64,000 nt of DNA from Herbaspirillum seropedicae (GTDB taxonomy: Bacteria; Pseudomonadota; Gammaproteobacteria; Burkholderiales; Burkholderiaceae_D): contig NZ_CP011930.1 of assembly GCF_001040945.1 (NCBI RefSeq), positions 5,017,021 to 5,081,020 on the forward strand, given 5' to 3'. Made by a program: the position numbers and the translations under genes. Under the pieces are notes generated by a model that was given only the letters and a program-made list of their open reading frames with translations, ran no database searches and was not told the DNA's origin. Of this stretch, positions 7,567 through 16,505 are shown piece by piece. Positions within the stretch are counted from its first letter, which is position 1. Each line of letters opens with the position of its first letter.

Positions 7567-8901
7567 TCACGCAGGCGATAGCGGAAACACCACCCGCGCC
7601 TGCAGCCCATGGCCGGTATTGCGCAACTCCACCGGCACGCGATGCAGGTCGGCGATCTGGCGCACGATGGCCAAACCCAGCCCGCTGCCGAAGGCGGCCC
7701 GGCTGCCGCTGCCCTCTTGGCTGTGCTGGGCGCGATAGAAACGGTCGAACACACGCGGCAGTTCGCTCTCGGCGATGCCCGGCCCGCTATCCTGGACCAC
7801 CACCGTGCAATATCCGGCTGTGGACAGATCAACGCCGACATCGACCACGCCGCCGGCCGGGGTATAGCGCAAGGCATTGTCCACCAGGTTGTTGAAGAGG
7901 ATGCGCAAGGCATCGGCATTGCCTGTCACGCGCAAGGGCCGGCCATCGTCGCCCTGGTCCGACAACCCCAGGTCGATGCCGCCATGCTCGGCCACCGAGG
8001 ACAGGTCGCCCACCACGCTCCCCAGCAAGGCGCGCAGATCGACTTGCGTGAAGCTCATGGCATCGGGCTCTTGCCGGGCCAGCGTGAGCAGCTGGTGGAC
8101 CAGATGGGTAGTCCGTTCCAGCCCGTTCTTGAGATCGGCGAAGGCGGCGCGGCGCTCCTCCTCATCGACAGCGCGCTCGGCCAGCTGCGTCTGCAAGCGC
8201 AGGGCGGTGAGGGGCGTGCGCAATTCGTGGGCGGCATCGGCAACGAAGGCGCGCTGGGTCTCGGTGGCGTGCTTGAGCCGCGCCAGCAGATCGTTCAAGG
8301 CGTGCGTGAGCGGCTGGATTTCCTGCGGCATGCCCACATCGGCCAGCGGCTGCAGCGAATTCATGTCGCGCGCGGCCACCTCGGCGGCCGCCTTGCGCAC
8401 CGGCGCCAGCCCACGGCTGACCGCCACCCACGAGAGCACGCCGATGAGCGGGAACAGCAACAGCAAGGGCACCACCGTCTTGACCGCCATCTGCGCCGCG
8501 ATCTCATCACGCGCACTCTGCGGCTGCGCCACCTGCACCACGGTACTGCCGATCTGGGCGCTGTAGACGCGCCACATGCCGTTAGGCCCGCTGACGTTGG
8601 CAAAACCCAGTTCGGCCTGGCGCGGCATGGCGCCGCGTGCATGCGAGTGATAGATGACCGCGCCACGGCTATCCCAGATCTGCATCATGATCTCGTCTTC
8701 CAGCTCGGGGAACTGCTGGCCCGGCGAGATCGGCGAAAATGCCTGGCGCGGCAGCGAGGCGGCGATCTGGCGCATCTGGTAATCGAAGATCTGGTTGGCT
8801 TCGCCACGCGCCTGGAAATACAGCGCCACCCCGGCCAGCACAATGATGGAGAACAGGCCCAGGCCCAGCCACAGCAGCAGCTTGTTGCGCACCGAGTTCA
8901 T
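7567..8901 (-). CDS. Sensor histidine kinase of a QseC/PmrB-like two-component system
   Basis: This 444-residue inner-membrane kinase has a first transmembrane helix at about residues 8-29, a periplasmic sensor region of about 125 residues and a second helix near 160-180. A HAMP-like linker leads to the dimerisation domain with the phospho-accepting His in HELRTPL (about residue 235). The ATPase domain carries the N box (NLVDNALRYT), DSGPGI and GSGLGLAIV motifs. The start codon overlaps the stop of the response regulator gene by 4 bp, so the two are translationally coupled. The signal sensed is unknown; cations, pH or antimicrobial peptides are possible by analogy only. Confidence 0.92.
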   Translation of the reverse strand: MNSVRNKLLLWLGLGLFSIIVLAGVALYFQARGEANQIFDYQMRQIAASLPRQAFSPISPGQQFPELEDEIMMQIWDSRGAVIYHSHARGAMPRQAELGFANVSGPNGMWRVYSAQIGSTVVQVAQPQSARDEIAAQMAVKTVVPLLLLFPLIGVLSWVAVSRGLAPVRKAAAEVAARDMNSLQPLADVGMPQEIQPLTHALNDLLARLKHATETQRAFVADAAHELRTPLTALRLQTQLAERAVDEEERRAAFADLKNGLERTTHLVHQLLTLARQEPDAMSFTQVDLRALLGSVVGDLSSVAEHGGIDLGLSDQGDDGRPLRVTGNADALRILFNNLVDNALRYTPAGGVVDVGVDLSTAGYCTVVVQDSGPGIAESELPRVFDRFYRAQHSQEGSGSRAAFGSGLGLAIVRQIADLHRVPVELRNTGHGLQARVVFPLSPA

Positions 8902-9554
8902 GCCGGCACCAGATAGCCCACGCCGCGCACGTTCTTGATGAAGTCGCTGCCGACCTTCTTGCGCAGGGCGTGGATGTGGACTTCGACGGCATTGCTCTCG
9001 ATGCTGTCATCCCAGCCATAGAGCTTTTCTTCCAGCTGCGCGCGCGAGAGCACCACGCCAGGGCGGTCCATGAAGGCCTGCAAGAGCGTGAACTCGCGCG
9101 CCGACAGGTTGACCGGCTTGCCACTGACCGTCACTTCATGGGTCGCTGGATTCAAGATCACTTCGCGCACCTGCACCAGGCTCTCGGCGCGCCCCGCCTG
9201 GCGGCGCGAGAGGGCGCGCATGCGGGCCGACAGTTCTTCCAGGTCGAAGGGCTTGATCAGGTAATCGTCGGCGCCGGCATCGAGCCCGGCCACGCGGTCG
9301 GCCACAGCATCCCGCGCCGTGGTGATCAACACAGGGATGGCATTGCCGCGCTCGCGCAGCGTGCGCAAGACCGCCAGCCCATCCTTCTGCGGCAGTCCCA
9401 GGTCCAGCAGCAGCATGGCGTAGTCCTCGGTGCGCAGCGCCACGTCGGCCGACTTGCCATCCTGCACCCAGTCGATGGCAAAGCCATCCTGGCGCAAACC
9501 CTTGCGCACCGCTTCGCCCACCATGGGATCGTCTTCCACCAGCAATACGCGCAT
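8898..9554 (-). CDS. OmpR-family response regulator (QseB/PmrA-like)
   Basis: This 218-residue protein has a receiver domain with the acidic pocket (EDD at 8-10), the phosphorylated Asp51 (LLLDLGLP) and Lys in the LIKPF motif. A winged-helix DNA-binding domain of the OmpR/PhoB type follows, ending with VRGVGYLVP. It is the first gene of a two-gene operon with the overlapping sensor kinase. The PmrA/QseB subgroup binds paired TTAA-containing hexamers, and such pairs occur at 7460-7509 in front of the adjacent protease gene. Confidence 0.92.
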   Translation of the reverse strand: MRVLLVEDDPMVGEAVRKGLRQDGFAIDWVQDGKSADVALRTEDYAMLLLDLGLPQKDGLAVLRTLRERGNAIPVLITTARDAVADRVAGLDAGADDYLIKPFDLEELSARMRALSRRQAGRAESLVQVREVILNPATHEVTVSGKPVNLSAREFTLLQAFMDRPGVVLSRAQLEEKLYGWDDSIESNAVEVHIHALRKKVGSDFIKNVRGVGYLVPA

Positions 9555-9576
9555 CTCAGGGCTCCTTGGATCAATC

Positions 9577-9771
9577 TCAGAGTAGCTTCGCCAGCAGGAA
9601 GACCACCACCGAGATCAGGATGGTCGAGGCGAAGGGCAGCGAAAAGATGCGGCCAAACAAACGGAAACGCAAGTCCCCCGGCAAGCGGCCTATCCCCAGT
9701 TTTTCCAGCCAGGGCAACAGCGTCGAGAAGACGATGACCGAGAGAAAGATGACGACGATCCAGCGAATCAT
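9577..9771 (-). CDS. Small DUF2905-type membrane protein
   Basis: The start is placed at the ATG at 9771, giving 64 residues, because the upstream part of the longer frame is low-complexity and overlaps the next gene. The protein has two hydrophobic helices separated by the family's basic, Gly/Pro-containing loop (LPGDLRF). DUF2905 proteins are small inner-membrane proteins of unknown function. The gene sits 10 bp downstream of the MidA-like methyltransferase gene and is probably co-transcribed with it. Confidence 0.8.
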   Translation of the reverse strand: MIRWIVVIFLSVIVFSTLLPWLEKLGIGRLPGDLRFRLFGRIFSLPFASTILISVVVFLLAKLL

Positions 9772-9781
9772 GCGCCTCTCC

Positions 9782-10966
9782 TCAGAGCCGGTGGGTACGG
9801 TCGTGGCGCAGCATGCGCTGCGGCCATTCGACATTCTTGCCAATGGCCAGCACCTTGAACAGCTCGCCCATCTCGGCCGGGGAAATCAGTTTCTGCATGC
9901 CATTGGCCAGCGGCAGGTAGCGTGCGCTGTCCTCGGGCGAGGTGCGCAGCAGCAGCTCGCCGATGCCGGCATTGAGCAGGAAGGCGCCCTGGCTGGTATA
10001 GGCCAGCACTTCGGCGCCCTCTTCCACGGCGGCCACCGCCATGGCAGTGAAATCGACGTGGGCGGTGATGTCCTGCAAGCCCGGCCAGTAGAAGGGATCG
10101 GTATGGGCGTGATGGCGGTAATGGCACATCAGCGTGCCCTGGTCGCGGTCGTGCAGATAATATTCTGCGGCCGGGAAACCATAGTCCGGGAGGATCGCCA
10201 GCGCACCCGGCCCGCTGGCCAGCATGCGGCCCAGCGTGTGCATGAAGCCGATGGCCACCGGCGCGACTTCGGTGAGATAGCCTGGCGGCAATTCGTGGGC
10301 ATCGGGAATCTGCGCCAGCGGCAAGTCGTCCACGCTGCGGTCCTCGAAACGCAAGCGGCCTTCTGCATCGAGCGCCACGCCGCGCTCCTGCCAGCCTTGC
10401 TCGGCCTTCACGGCCAGGCGCACCGGCATGGCGTCGAGCACTTCATTGCCGACCACCACGCCCGAAAATGTTGCCGGCAAGGCATCGAGCCACTGCACCA
10501 GCGGCGCAAAGGCGGCCAGTGTCTGCTGTTGTCGTGCGCGCAACTGGGCCGAGATTTCCACGATGAAATAGCGCTGCGGCAAGGCCGCGCGCGCTTGCAG
10601 TTCGGTCAGGATATCGTGGGCCAGCTTGCCGGTGCCGGCGCCGAACTCCAGCAGTACATTGTCCACTGACGGGCTGGCGGCGATCACCTCGGCGGCCAGG
10701 CTGGCCAGGGTCGCGCCGTACAGCGGCGAGATTTCCGGGGCAGTTGTAAAATCCCCCTCTTTGCCCAGCTTGGCCGAACCACCGCTGTAGTAGCCGACCT
10801 GCGGCGCATACAGCGCCAGTTCCATGTAGCGCTGGAAGGAGATCCAGCCGCCGGCCGCGGCGATCTCGCCGGCGATCTGGTGCTGGAGGGTGTGCGAGGC
10901 GGCCTGTGCGTCCTCGCCTGGTTCGGGTAGTTGCAGTTGCATGGGCCGTATTGTAGTAGAACTCAT
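9782..10966 (-). CDS. SAM-dependent methyltransferase of the MidA/NDUFAF7 family (COG1565)
   Basis: This 394-residue protein shows the family's opening (ISFQRYMELALYAPQVGYY), the GDFTTAPEISPLYG segment and the SAM-binding LLEFGAGTGKLAHDI motif at about residues 100-115. The mitochondrial homologue methylates an arginine of a complex I subunit, while the bacterial proteins are less well defined. The start at 10966 gives MSSTTIRP; a second ATG eight codons later is equally plausible. The gene is divergent from the pteridine reductase gene, leaving only about 50 bp for both promoters. Confidence 0.85.
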   Translation of the reverse strand: MSSTTIRPMQLQLPEPGEDAQAASHTLQHQIAGEIAAAGGWISFQRYMELALYAPQVGYYSGGSAKLGKEGDFTTAPEISPLYGATLASLAAEVIAASPSVDNVLLEFGAGTGKLAHDILTELQARAALPQRYFIVEISAQLRARQQQTLAAFAPLVQWLDALPATFSGVVVGNEVLDAMPVRLAVKAEQGWQERGVALDAEGRLRFEDRSVDDLPLAQIPDAHELPPGYLTEVAPVAIGFMHTLGRMLASGPGALAILPDYGFPAAEYYLHDRDQGTLMCHYRHHAHTDPFYWPGLQDITAHVDFTAMAVAAVEEGAEVLAYTSQGAFLLNAGIGELLLRTSPEDSARYLPLANGMQKLISPAEMGELFKVLAIGKNVEWPQRMLRHDRTHRL

Positions 10967-11014
10967 TTCATCGATCGTCGCGAGATGCGTTCTGGCGTAT
11001 TGGAAACCGGGAAC

Positions 11015-11782
11015 ATGACATCACCCTCTTCTGCAGGCATCGCGCTGGTCACCGGCGCGGCACGGCGCATCGGCCGCCACATCGCCCTGGCCCTGGCGCA
11101 GTCGGGCTGGGACGTGGCCGTCCATTACAACCGCTCGCGCGAAGAAGCCGACACGCTGGTGCGCGAGATCGAAACCCTGGGCCGACGCGCCCTGGCCGTG
11201 CAGGCCGAGCTGGGCGATGAAACCCAGGTGCGCAGCCTGCTGCCCCAGGCCGCCCCGCTGGGACGCATCTCCTGCGTGGTCAACAACGCTTCGCTATTCG
11301 ATTACGATGACGCCGCCAGCTTCGGCAACGAGCGCCTGTTGCGCCACATGAGCGCCAACGTCGGTGCGCCGGTGCTGCTGGCGCAGGCCTTGTACGAGGC
11401 CACGCCGCAAGGCCAGCAGGCCGTCGTCATCAACCTGCTGGACCAGAAACTGTACAATCCCAATCCCGACTTCCTGTCCTACACCCTTTCCAAGGCGGCG
11501 CTGCACAGCGCCACCACCCTGCTGGCGCAGGCGCTGGCGCCCAAGGTGCGGGTGGTGGGCGTGGCGCCGGGCCTGACCATGGTCTCGGGCGACCAGACCG
11601 AGGAACAGTTCGGAAAAGCCCACCAGGTCACCCCGCTGGGCCGTGGCAGCACGCCCGAGGACATTGCCGCTGCGGTCTGCTACGTCGCTTCGGCGCGGGC
11701 CGTGACGGGTACCACCCTGCTGGTCGATGGCGGCCAGCATTTGCTTCCCCTTTCGCGCGACGTCATGTTCGTGGCGAAATAA
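11015..11782 (+). CDS. folM: Pteridine reductase / dihydromonapterin reductase-like short-chain dehydrogenase
   Basis: This 255-residue SDR has the nucleotide-binding motif TGAARRIGR. Its Arg is the hallmark of PTR1/FolM pteridine reductases (TGX3RXG) and favours NADPH. The YTLSK catalytic Tyr/Lys pair is present. The start is set at the ATG at 11015, because the 28 upstream codons do not resemble the family. It lies 17 bp ahead of folB on the same strand, so the pair probably acts in tetrahydropterin/folate metabolism. FolM reduces dihydromonapterin and, weakly, dihydrofolate. The symbol rests on motif and context. Confidence 0.8.
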   Translation: MTSPSSAGIALVTGAARRIGRHIALALAQSGWDVAVHYNRSREEADTLVREIETLGRRALAVQAELGDETQVRSLLPQAAPLGRISCVVNNASLFDYDDAASFGNERLLRHMSANVGAPVLLAQALYEATPQGQQAVVINLLDQKLYNPNPDFLSYTLSKAALHSATTLLAQALAPKVRVVGVAPGLTMVSGDQTEEQFGKAHQVTPLGRGSTPEDIAAAVCYVASARAVTGTTLLVDGGQHLLPLSRDVMFVAK

Positions 11783-11799
11783 CCTTTATATTTCTGATC

Positions 11800-12195
11800 A
11801 TGCTCTTCCTGTCCCATCCTTCCCTGCAAGATTGCCGCCGCCTGTTCCTGCGCAACTACGAGGTGTTCATCAACATCGGCGTGCACGAGTTCGAAAAGAA
11901 GGGTGAGCAGCGCATCCTGATCAACGTCGACCTCTACGTCCCGCTGGCCGAGACCACGCCCACCGCCGACCACCTCGACGAAGTGGTGGACTACGACTTC
12001 ATCCGCTCGACCATCGCCCAGCGCATGGCCCGTGGCCATATCCACCTGCAGGAAACCCTGTGCGACGACGTGATGACGGCCATGCTGGCCCATCCCAAGG
12101 TGCGTGCGGTGCGGGTGTCGACGGAGAAGCCGGATGTGTATCCGGATTGCGATTCGGTGGGGGTGGAGACCTTCCGTATCAAGACGGTTGGCTGA
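11800..12195 (+). CDS. folB: Dihydroneopterin aldolase
   Basis: This 131-residue enzyme carries the family core: LRNYEVFINIGVHEFEKKGEQ near residues 17-38, the YDFIRSTI segment and the HLQETLCDDV stretch with the catalytic Glu. It converts 7,8-dihydroneopterin to 6-hydroxymethyl-7,8-dihydropterin plus glycolaldehyde in folate synthesis. It follows the folM-like gene closely and is followed by a strong terminator. The last 30 codons shift to G/T-ending codons compared with the C/G-ending codons before, as seen also at the end of glmS. Confidence 0.92.
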   Translation: MLFLSHPSLQDCRRLFLRNYEVFINIGVHEFEKKGEQRILINVDLYVPLAETTPTADHLDEVVDYDFIRSTIAQRMARGHIHLQETLCDDVMTAMLAHPKVRAVRVSTEKPDVYPDCDSVGVETFRIKTVG

Positions 12196-12226
12196 TCCCA
12201 CTGCCGTTGGCCCTGCCCGAACCCCG

Positions 12227-12256
12227 AACCCCGCCGCTGCGGGGTTTTATTTTTTC
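12227..12256 (+). terminator. Rho-independent terminator of folM-folB
   Basis: A seven-bp GC-rich stem (AACCCCG / CGGGGTT) is followed by a T-rich tract (TTTATTTTTTC) about 30 bp after the folB stop. Confidence 0.85.
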
Positions 12257-12300
12257 GAGAATGGCCTGCTGTTTGCCACTTCCGCGCCGCTCCCAAGGTG

Positions 12301-12312
12301 GTAGCATGCTAC
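12301..12312. promoter_or_regulatory. Perfect 12-bp palindrome in front of higB, candidate HigA operator
   Basis: GTAGCATGCTAC is self-complementary and lies nine bases before the higB start codon. HigA antitoxins usually repress their own operon through a palindrome at this place. Confidence 0.5.
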
Positions 12313-12321
12313 GGTGCGTCG

Positions 12322-12615
12322 ATGCGCATCATCGCCCTCTCCACCTTACGGACTTTCTGGACCGCCCACCCTGCGGCGGAGACTGCGCTGCGCGCCTGGT
12401 ACGCGCTGGCCAGCCGGGTGAACTGGAAGACACCCGCTGATATCAAGGCGGCCTACCGCAACGCCAGTTTCACCAGAAACAATAAAGTGGTGTTCAACAT
12501 CAAGGGCAACGATTACCGCCTGGTGGTCGCCGTGCGCTATGACCAGGAATTGATCTACATCCGCTTCGTCGGTACACATCGCCAATACGACGCCATCGAT
12601 GTCGAAACGATCTGA
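12322..12615 (+). CDS. higB: HigB-type mRNA interferase toxin
   Basis: This 97-residue RelE-superfamily toxin starts at the ATG at 12322 (MRIIALSTL); a frame-extended start at 12298 is unlikely. Family features include the conserved FNIKGNDYRLV segment and the C-terminal YIRFVGTHRQYDAID. HigB cleaves mRNA on the ribosome until neutralised by HigA. The antitoxin gene follows 11 bp downstream, the reverse of the usual antitoxin-first order and typical of hig loci. Confidence 0.88.
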   Translation: MRIIALSTLRTFWTAHPAAETALRAWYALASRVNWKTPADIKAAYRNASFTRNNKVVFNIKGNDYRLVVAVRYDQELIYIRFVGTHRQYDAIDVETI

Positions 12616-12626
12616 AGGAATGTCAC

Positions 12627-13025
12627 ATGCCCATGCAACTCAAACTGATACGCACCCGCAAGGATTACCGCGCCGCGCTGGCCGAAGCCGAGCGTCTGTG
12701 GGACGCGCCGGCCCGCTCGGCGCAAGCCGATCAACTCGATGTCCTGACGCTGCTGATCGCCCATTACGAGCGTGCGCACTTCGCCATCGATGATCCCGAT
12801 CCCATCGACTTCCTGCTCCATGTGATGGAGGCGCGCGGTTTGTCGCGCAAGGATCTGGAGCCCTACCTGGGATCACGCGGCCGCGTCTCCGACATCCTCA
12901 ACCGGGTACGTCCGCTGACCCTGGACATGATCCGCAAGCTCAGCGCCGGCCTGAACCTTCCGGCTGATCTGCTGATTCAGCCCTATCCGGTGAGGTCGGA
13001 TTGCGCCGAATTGCTCAGCGCCTGA
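12627..13025 (+). CDS. higA: HigA-type helix-turn-helix antitoxin
   Basis: This 132-residue protein has an N-terminal region containing RTRKDYRAALAEAERLWDAP, the part characteristic of HigA-type antitoxins. An XRE-type helix-turn-helix follows at about residues 72-110 (GLSRKDLEPYLGSRGRVSDI). It should bind and silence HigB and repress the operon, probably through the palindrome at 12301-12312. It ends next to a strong inverted repeat. Confidence 0.88.
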   Translation: MPMQLKLIRTRKDYRAALAEAERLWDAPARSAQADQLDVLTLLIAHYERAHFAIDDPDPIDFLLHVMEARGLSRKDLEPYLGSRGRVSDILNRVRPLTLDMIRKLSAGLNLPADLLIQPYPVRSDCAELLSA

Positions 13026-13038
13026 AGCCGCCAAGAGA

Positions 13039-13068
13039 AATGCCGTTCAGTCTGCACTGAACGGCATT
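13039..13068. terminator. Hairpin between higA and the convergent yitT-like gene
   Basis: A perfect 12-bp stem (AATGCCGTTCAG and its complement) has a 6-nt loop. No long T run follows, so it may act as a weak or Rho-aided terminator for both convergent genes. Confidence 0.6.
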
Positions 13069-13111
13069 ATCAAGGTGACCAAGGAGCCCAGGCGATCCCG
13101 CCTCACCCTCG

Positions 13112-13744
13112 CTACATCCCCATATACCTTCCCGCCCGATGATTCAGGGCGATGATCAGGTTGGCCGTCACCGCTCCCAGAATGGAAGCCAGCAAGACCT
13201 TGGGCGCGACCACCCACAGCGAGCACAGCACGATCACCACATCCACGCCCATCTGCAGCTTGCCCGCCCGCAGGCCATAGCGATCCTGCAGGAACAGCGT
13301 GACCACGTTGATGCCGCCCAGGCTGGCGCCATGGCGGAACAGCATCACGAATCCCACCCCGATCAAGAGGCCGCCCAGGACGGCGCTGTAGAACAGGTCC
13401 AGCTTGCCGTAGCTGATGAAGTAAGGATGCATCAGCGAAAATCCCGACACCAGCGCGACTGCGCAGAAGGTCTTGAGCATGAAGCGCTTGCCCATGCGCC
13501 GCCAGGCGAAGTAATAGAACGGCAGGTTGATGGTGAAGAACACCGCGCCGAACGGCAGCCCCGTCAGGTAATGCGCCAGGAAGGCCAGTCCGGCCGTGCT
13601 GCCGGTCAACAGGCCCACCTGGGTATACATGTTCACGCCCAGCGAGATGAAGAGCGTACCGGCCACCAGCGCCAGCACGTCCTCATAGCTCCTGTGACGT
13701 ACATCGGCCGCAGCCACCACGGCCTTGCCTGCCACTTCAGCCAC
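13112..13744 (-). CDS. YitT-family inner-membrane protein
   Basis: The GTG at 13744 is chosen as the start. It follows a GAGG ribosome binding site by a good distance and gives about 210 residues; a longer ATG start at 13780 would overlap the upstream gene by 44 bp. The protein has five or six transmembrane helices, with family features such as NMYTQVGLLTGSTAG, the NLPFYYFAWR segment and RHGASLGGINVV. YitT/DUF161 proteins are uncharacterised membrane proteins. It overlaps the aminotransferase stop by 8 bp and is likely co-transcribed with it. Confidence 0.85.
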   Translation of the reverse strand: MAEVAGKAVVAAADVRHRSYEDVLALVAGTLFISLGVNMYTQVGLLTGSTAGLAFLAHYLTGLPFGAVFFTINLPFYYFAWRRMGKRFMLKTFCAVALVSGFSLMHPYFISYGKLDLFYSAVLGGLLIGVGFVMLFRHGASLGGINVVTLFLQDRYGLRAGKLQMGVDVVIVLCSLWVVAPKVLLASILGAVTANLIIALNHRAGRYMGM

Positions 13745-14927
13745 GCAACACCTCGGCCATCGTCTCGGCCACGCGTGCAACGTTGCTGTCGTTCAAGCCG
13801 GCCACGCAGATGCGGCCGGTACCCACGGCATAGACGCCGAACTCTTCGCGCAGGCGATCCACCTGCGCAGAGGACAGGCCGGTATAGCCGAACATGCCGT
13901 TCTGGCGCAGCAGGAAAGAGAAGTCCTGGTCCGGCACGGCGCTCTTCAATTGCGAGGCCAGCTTCACGCGCATGTCGCGTACGCGCACACGCATCTCTTC
14001 GACTTCGCCGCGCCATTGCGCAGCCAGCTTGTCATCGCCCAGCACATGCGCCACCAGCAAGGCGCCGTTGCGCGGGGGGCTGGAGTAGTTGCGGCGCACA
14101 GTCAGCTTGAGCTGGCCCAGCACGTTGGCGGCCTGGCCGGCTTGCGGGCAGAACACCGAGAGCGCACCGATGCGTTCGCTGTAGAGCGAGAAGATCTTGG
14201 AGAAGGAATTGCTGAGGAAGAACGGAATCTGGCGACGCACGGCCTCGCGCACCGGCCAGATGTCCTCGTCCAGGCTCTCGGCAAAGCCCTGGTAGGCCAG
14301 GTCGAAGAAGGGCAGCAGGCCGCGCTTTTCCACCACCTCGACGATCTGCTCCCACTGGGCGCGGGTCGGGTCCACGCCGGTCGGATTGTGGCAGCAGGGA
14401 TGCAGCAGCACCACCGCGCCCCTGGGCAGCGAGTCGATCTTGGCCAGCATGCCCTCGAAGTTCAGGCCCTTGGTCTGGGCGTCATAGTAGGGGTAACGCT
14501 CGGTCTTGAAGCCGGCGCCTTCGAAGATGCCGATGTGGTTGTCCCAGGTCGGGTCCGGCAGCCAGATGGTGGGTTGTGGGAAGAAGCGTGCGATCAGGTC
14601 CGCCCCCACCTTGAGCGCACCCGAACCGCCCAGGGTCTGGACGATGGCCAGGTGCTCGGGCGCGGGCAGGTCCGCGCCGAAGAGCAGCTTGGCGACGGCC
14701 TGGCGATAGGCGCCATGGCCTTCCATGGGCAGGTAGACATACGGGGCATCGGCCTGCGCCACCGCCGCCGCTGCGGTGCGCACCGAGGGCAGCACCGGAA
14801 CGACGCCCTTGCCATCGGTATAGATGCCGATGGAAAGGTTGACCTTGTTGCTGCGCTCGTCGCGCTGGAACTGTTCCATCAGGCTCAGGATAGGATCGCC
14901 GGCATAGGGCGGGAGATGCGAAAACAT
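13737..14927 (-). CDS. tyrB: Aromatic amino acid / aspartate aminotransferase (class I)
   Basis: This PLP enzyme of about 396 residues starts at MFSHLPPYAGDPIL (ATG 14927, GAGGT ribosome binding site five bases upstream). Family marks include the HPCCHNPTGVDP stretch, the PLP lysine in SNSFSKIFSLY and the C-terminal YAVGTGRICVAGLN. It transfers amino groups between aromatic amino acids or aspartate and 2-oxoglutarate. Betaproteobacterial members of this group are mostly annotated as aromatic aminotransferases, but aspC activity cannot be excluded. Confidence 0.88.
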   Translation of the reverse strand: MFSHLPPYAGDPILSLMEQFQRDERSNKVNLSIGIYTDGKGVVPVLPSVRTAAAAVAQADAPYVYLPMEGHGAYRQAVAKLLFGADLPAPEHLAIVQTLGGSGALKVGADLIARFFPQPTIWLPDPTWDNHIGIFEGAGFKTERYPYYDAQTKGLNFEGMLAKIDSLPRGAVVLLHPCCHNPTGVDPTRAQWEQIVEVVEKRGLLPFFDLAYQGFAESLDEDIWPVREAVRRQIPFFLSNSFSKIFSLYSERIGALSVFCPQAGQAANVLGQLKLTVRRNYSSPPRNGALLVAHVLGDDKLAAQWRGEVEEMRVRVRDMRVKLASQLKSAVPDQDFSFLLRQNGMFGYTGLSSAQVDRLREEFGVYAVGTGRICVAGLNDSNVARVAETMAEVLRG

Positions 14928-15404
14928 GAAGACCTCGTCAGATGAAGGAAACGCTGCTGCCGACACGGTCGCGCTGCGCCGGCAAAACCGCCATGGTAGC
15001 GCGGCGCGGAGAAAATTTCCCGCCTAGCGCAACAGTGACAGGTTTTTTTCAGGCGCAGGCGCCACACGCCGACGCAATCCAGGCTGACGGCGGCGCAGAC
15101 CATCAGGGAGAAGCTGGCCGACGCGAAGTTGCCGGTATTGCGGGAGACGGCCAGCATCGAAAGGCCCGCTGACCTGCGAAAACGTTTCTACAATATCAAC
15201 TCCTGGAAGGAGAGCCTTCACTAAATTAGAAAATAATTTATCCTGATTTAACGGCGACGGAGCCCGACAAGCGGGCCTGATCCGCATTAACATGCCAATT
15301 CGGCGCGATTCTTGAGCTTGCCCTGCCCTGACTACCTTGTCGTCATTTTGACCAACAACGACCTGGATTGTCATAAAGTGAAATCTTCCTGATTACCTTC
15401 TCCC
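14928..15404. other. Intergenic control region between divergent tyrB and LysR genes
   Basis: No convincing gene is seen. The right half (about 15180-15400) is more A+T-rich and should hold the promoters of the divergent genes. An antisense open frame at 15024-15374 lacks recognisable features. Confidence 0.5.
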
Positions 15405-16328
15405 ATGCAAAGCACCTCTCTGCGCTATTTCTACCAGGTCGGCCGCACCGGTTCGCTCACGGCGGCAGCCGAACGCCTGGATGTAGCGGTCTCGGCGGTC
15501 AGCCGCCAGATCGCCAAGATGGAGGAAGAGACCGGCGTCCCCCTGTTCGAGCGACGCGCCCGCGGCATGGTGTTGACGCCCGCCGGGGAAGTGCTGATGG
15601 CCTATGCGCGCCGCAACCTGCTGGAGATGGAACAGGTGCTGGCCGAGGTCAGGGGCTTGCATGCGGTGGGTCAGGGCGTCATCACACTGGCCTGTTCGGA
15701 GGGCTTCGCCTGGGACCTGCTGCCCAACGTGACCGCCCAATTCCGCGAGCAATACCCGGGCCTGCAATTCAAGCTCCACGTGGTCGGCGCTGCCAGGGCT
15801 TCGCAGATGGTCATCGACGGCGAGGCCGATATCTCGGTCACCTACAGCCTGGCGCCGGCTGAAGGCCTGGCCGTCGCCTATCGCGAATCGGGGCCGGTGT
15901 TCGCCCTGATGAAGCGGGATCACCCGCTGGCCTCGCGCACGCTCTTGGCCTTGAGCGACCTGTCGCCCTACCCGCTGGCGCTGCCAGAGGTGGGCACGAC
16001 CGTGCGCCAGCTCTTCGATATCGCCTGCAGCATGCGCGGATTGCTGTTCTCCCCGGTCTTCACCAGCCATTCGCTGGGCGCGGTGTACCGCTTCACCACC
16101 CGCTCGCCGGATACGGTGGCCCTGGGCGGCTTCCTGACCGTCCACGAGCGCGCCGAGGAAGACGGCATGATCCTGGTGGCCATGGCCGAGAGCGAACTGC
16201 ACCAGCGCACGGTGCAGGTGCAGACCATGGCCGGCCGCAAGTTGCCGCCGGCGGTGGCGGCGTTCTCGGACTTTCTCATCGCCGCCCTGCGCCAGGTGCG
16301 CGCGCGCCAGGAACTGGGTGTGCGCTGA
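15405..16328 (+). CDS. LysR-family transcriptional regulator
   Basis: This 307-residue protein has an N-terminal winged helix-turn-helix (LRYFYQVGRTGSLTAAAERL, then AVSAVSRQIAKME) and a periplasmic-binding-protein-like effector domain from about residue 90. LysR regulators usually control an adjacent divergent gene, which here is the aminotransferase gene 477 bp away. The effector and regulon are unknown. Confidence 0.9.
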   Translation: MQSTSLRYFYQVGRTGSLTAAAERLDVAVSAVSRQIAKMEEETGVPLFERRARGMVLTPAGEVLMAYARRNLLEMEQVLAEVRGLHAVGQGVITLACSEGFAWDLLPNVTAQFREQYPGLQFKLHVVGAARASQMVIDGEADISVTYSLAPAEGLAVAYRESGPVFALMKRDHPLASRTLLALSDLSPYPLALPEVGTTVRQLFDIACSMRGLLFSPVFTSHSLGAVYRFTTRSPDTVALGGFLTVHERAEEDGMILVAMAESELHQRTVQVQTMAGRKLPPAVAAFSDFLIAALRQVRARQELGVR

Positions 16329-16505
16329 GGCGTCCGCGCGACGCTTGCAGCACGGCAAGCATCAGGAAAATGGCGAGAAGCGGCGCTGCATGAGAAAATG
16401 CCGGTCCTCCGCCCGCTCCCCGTGGTCACGCCATCCGCCCCGCGCTTGATGGCCGGCAACAGCGTTGATGCGGCAGCAACAGCCTACCGATTGAAGGAAT
16501 TTCCC

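Noticed and set aside
7609..8916. A 435-codon plus-strand frame
   Set aside because: It mirrors the histidine kinase gene and has no domain.
15024..15374. A 116-codon minus-strand frame in the tyrB-LysR gap
   Set aside because: It has Arg/Leu-rich composition, no ribosome binding site and no family; it more likely reflects base composition.
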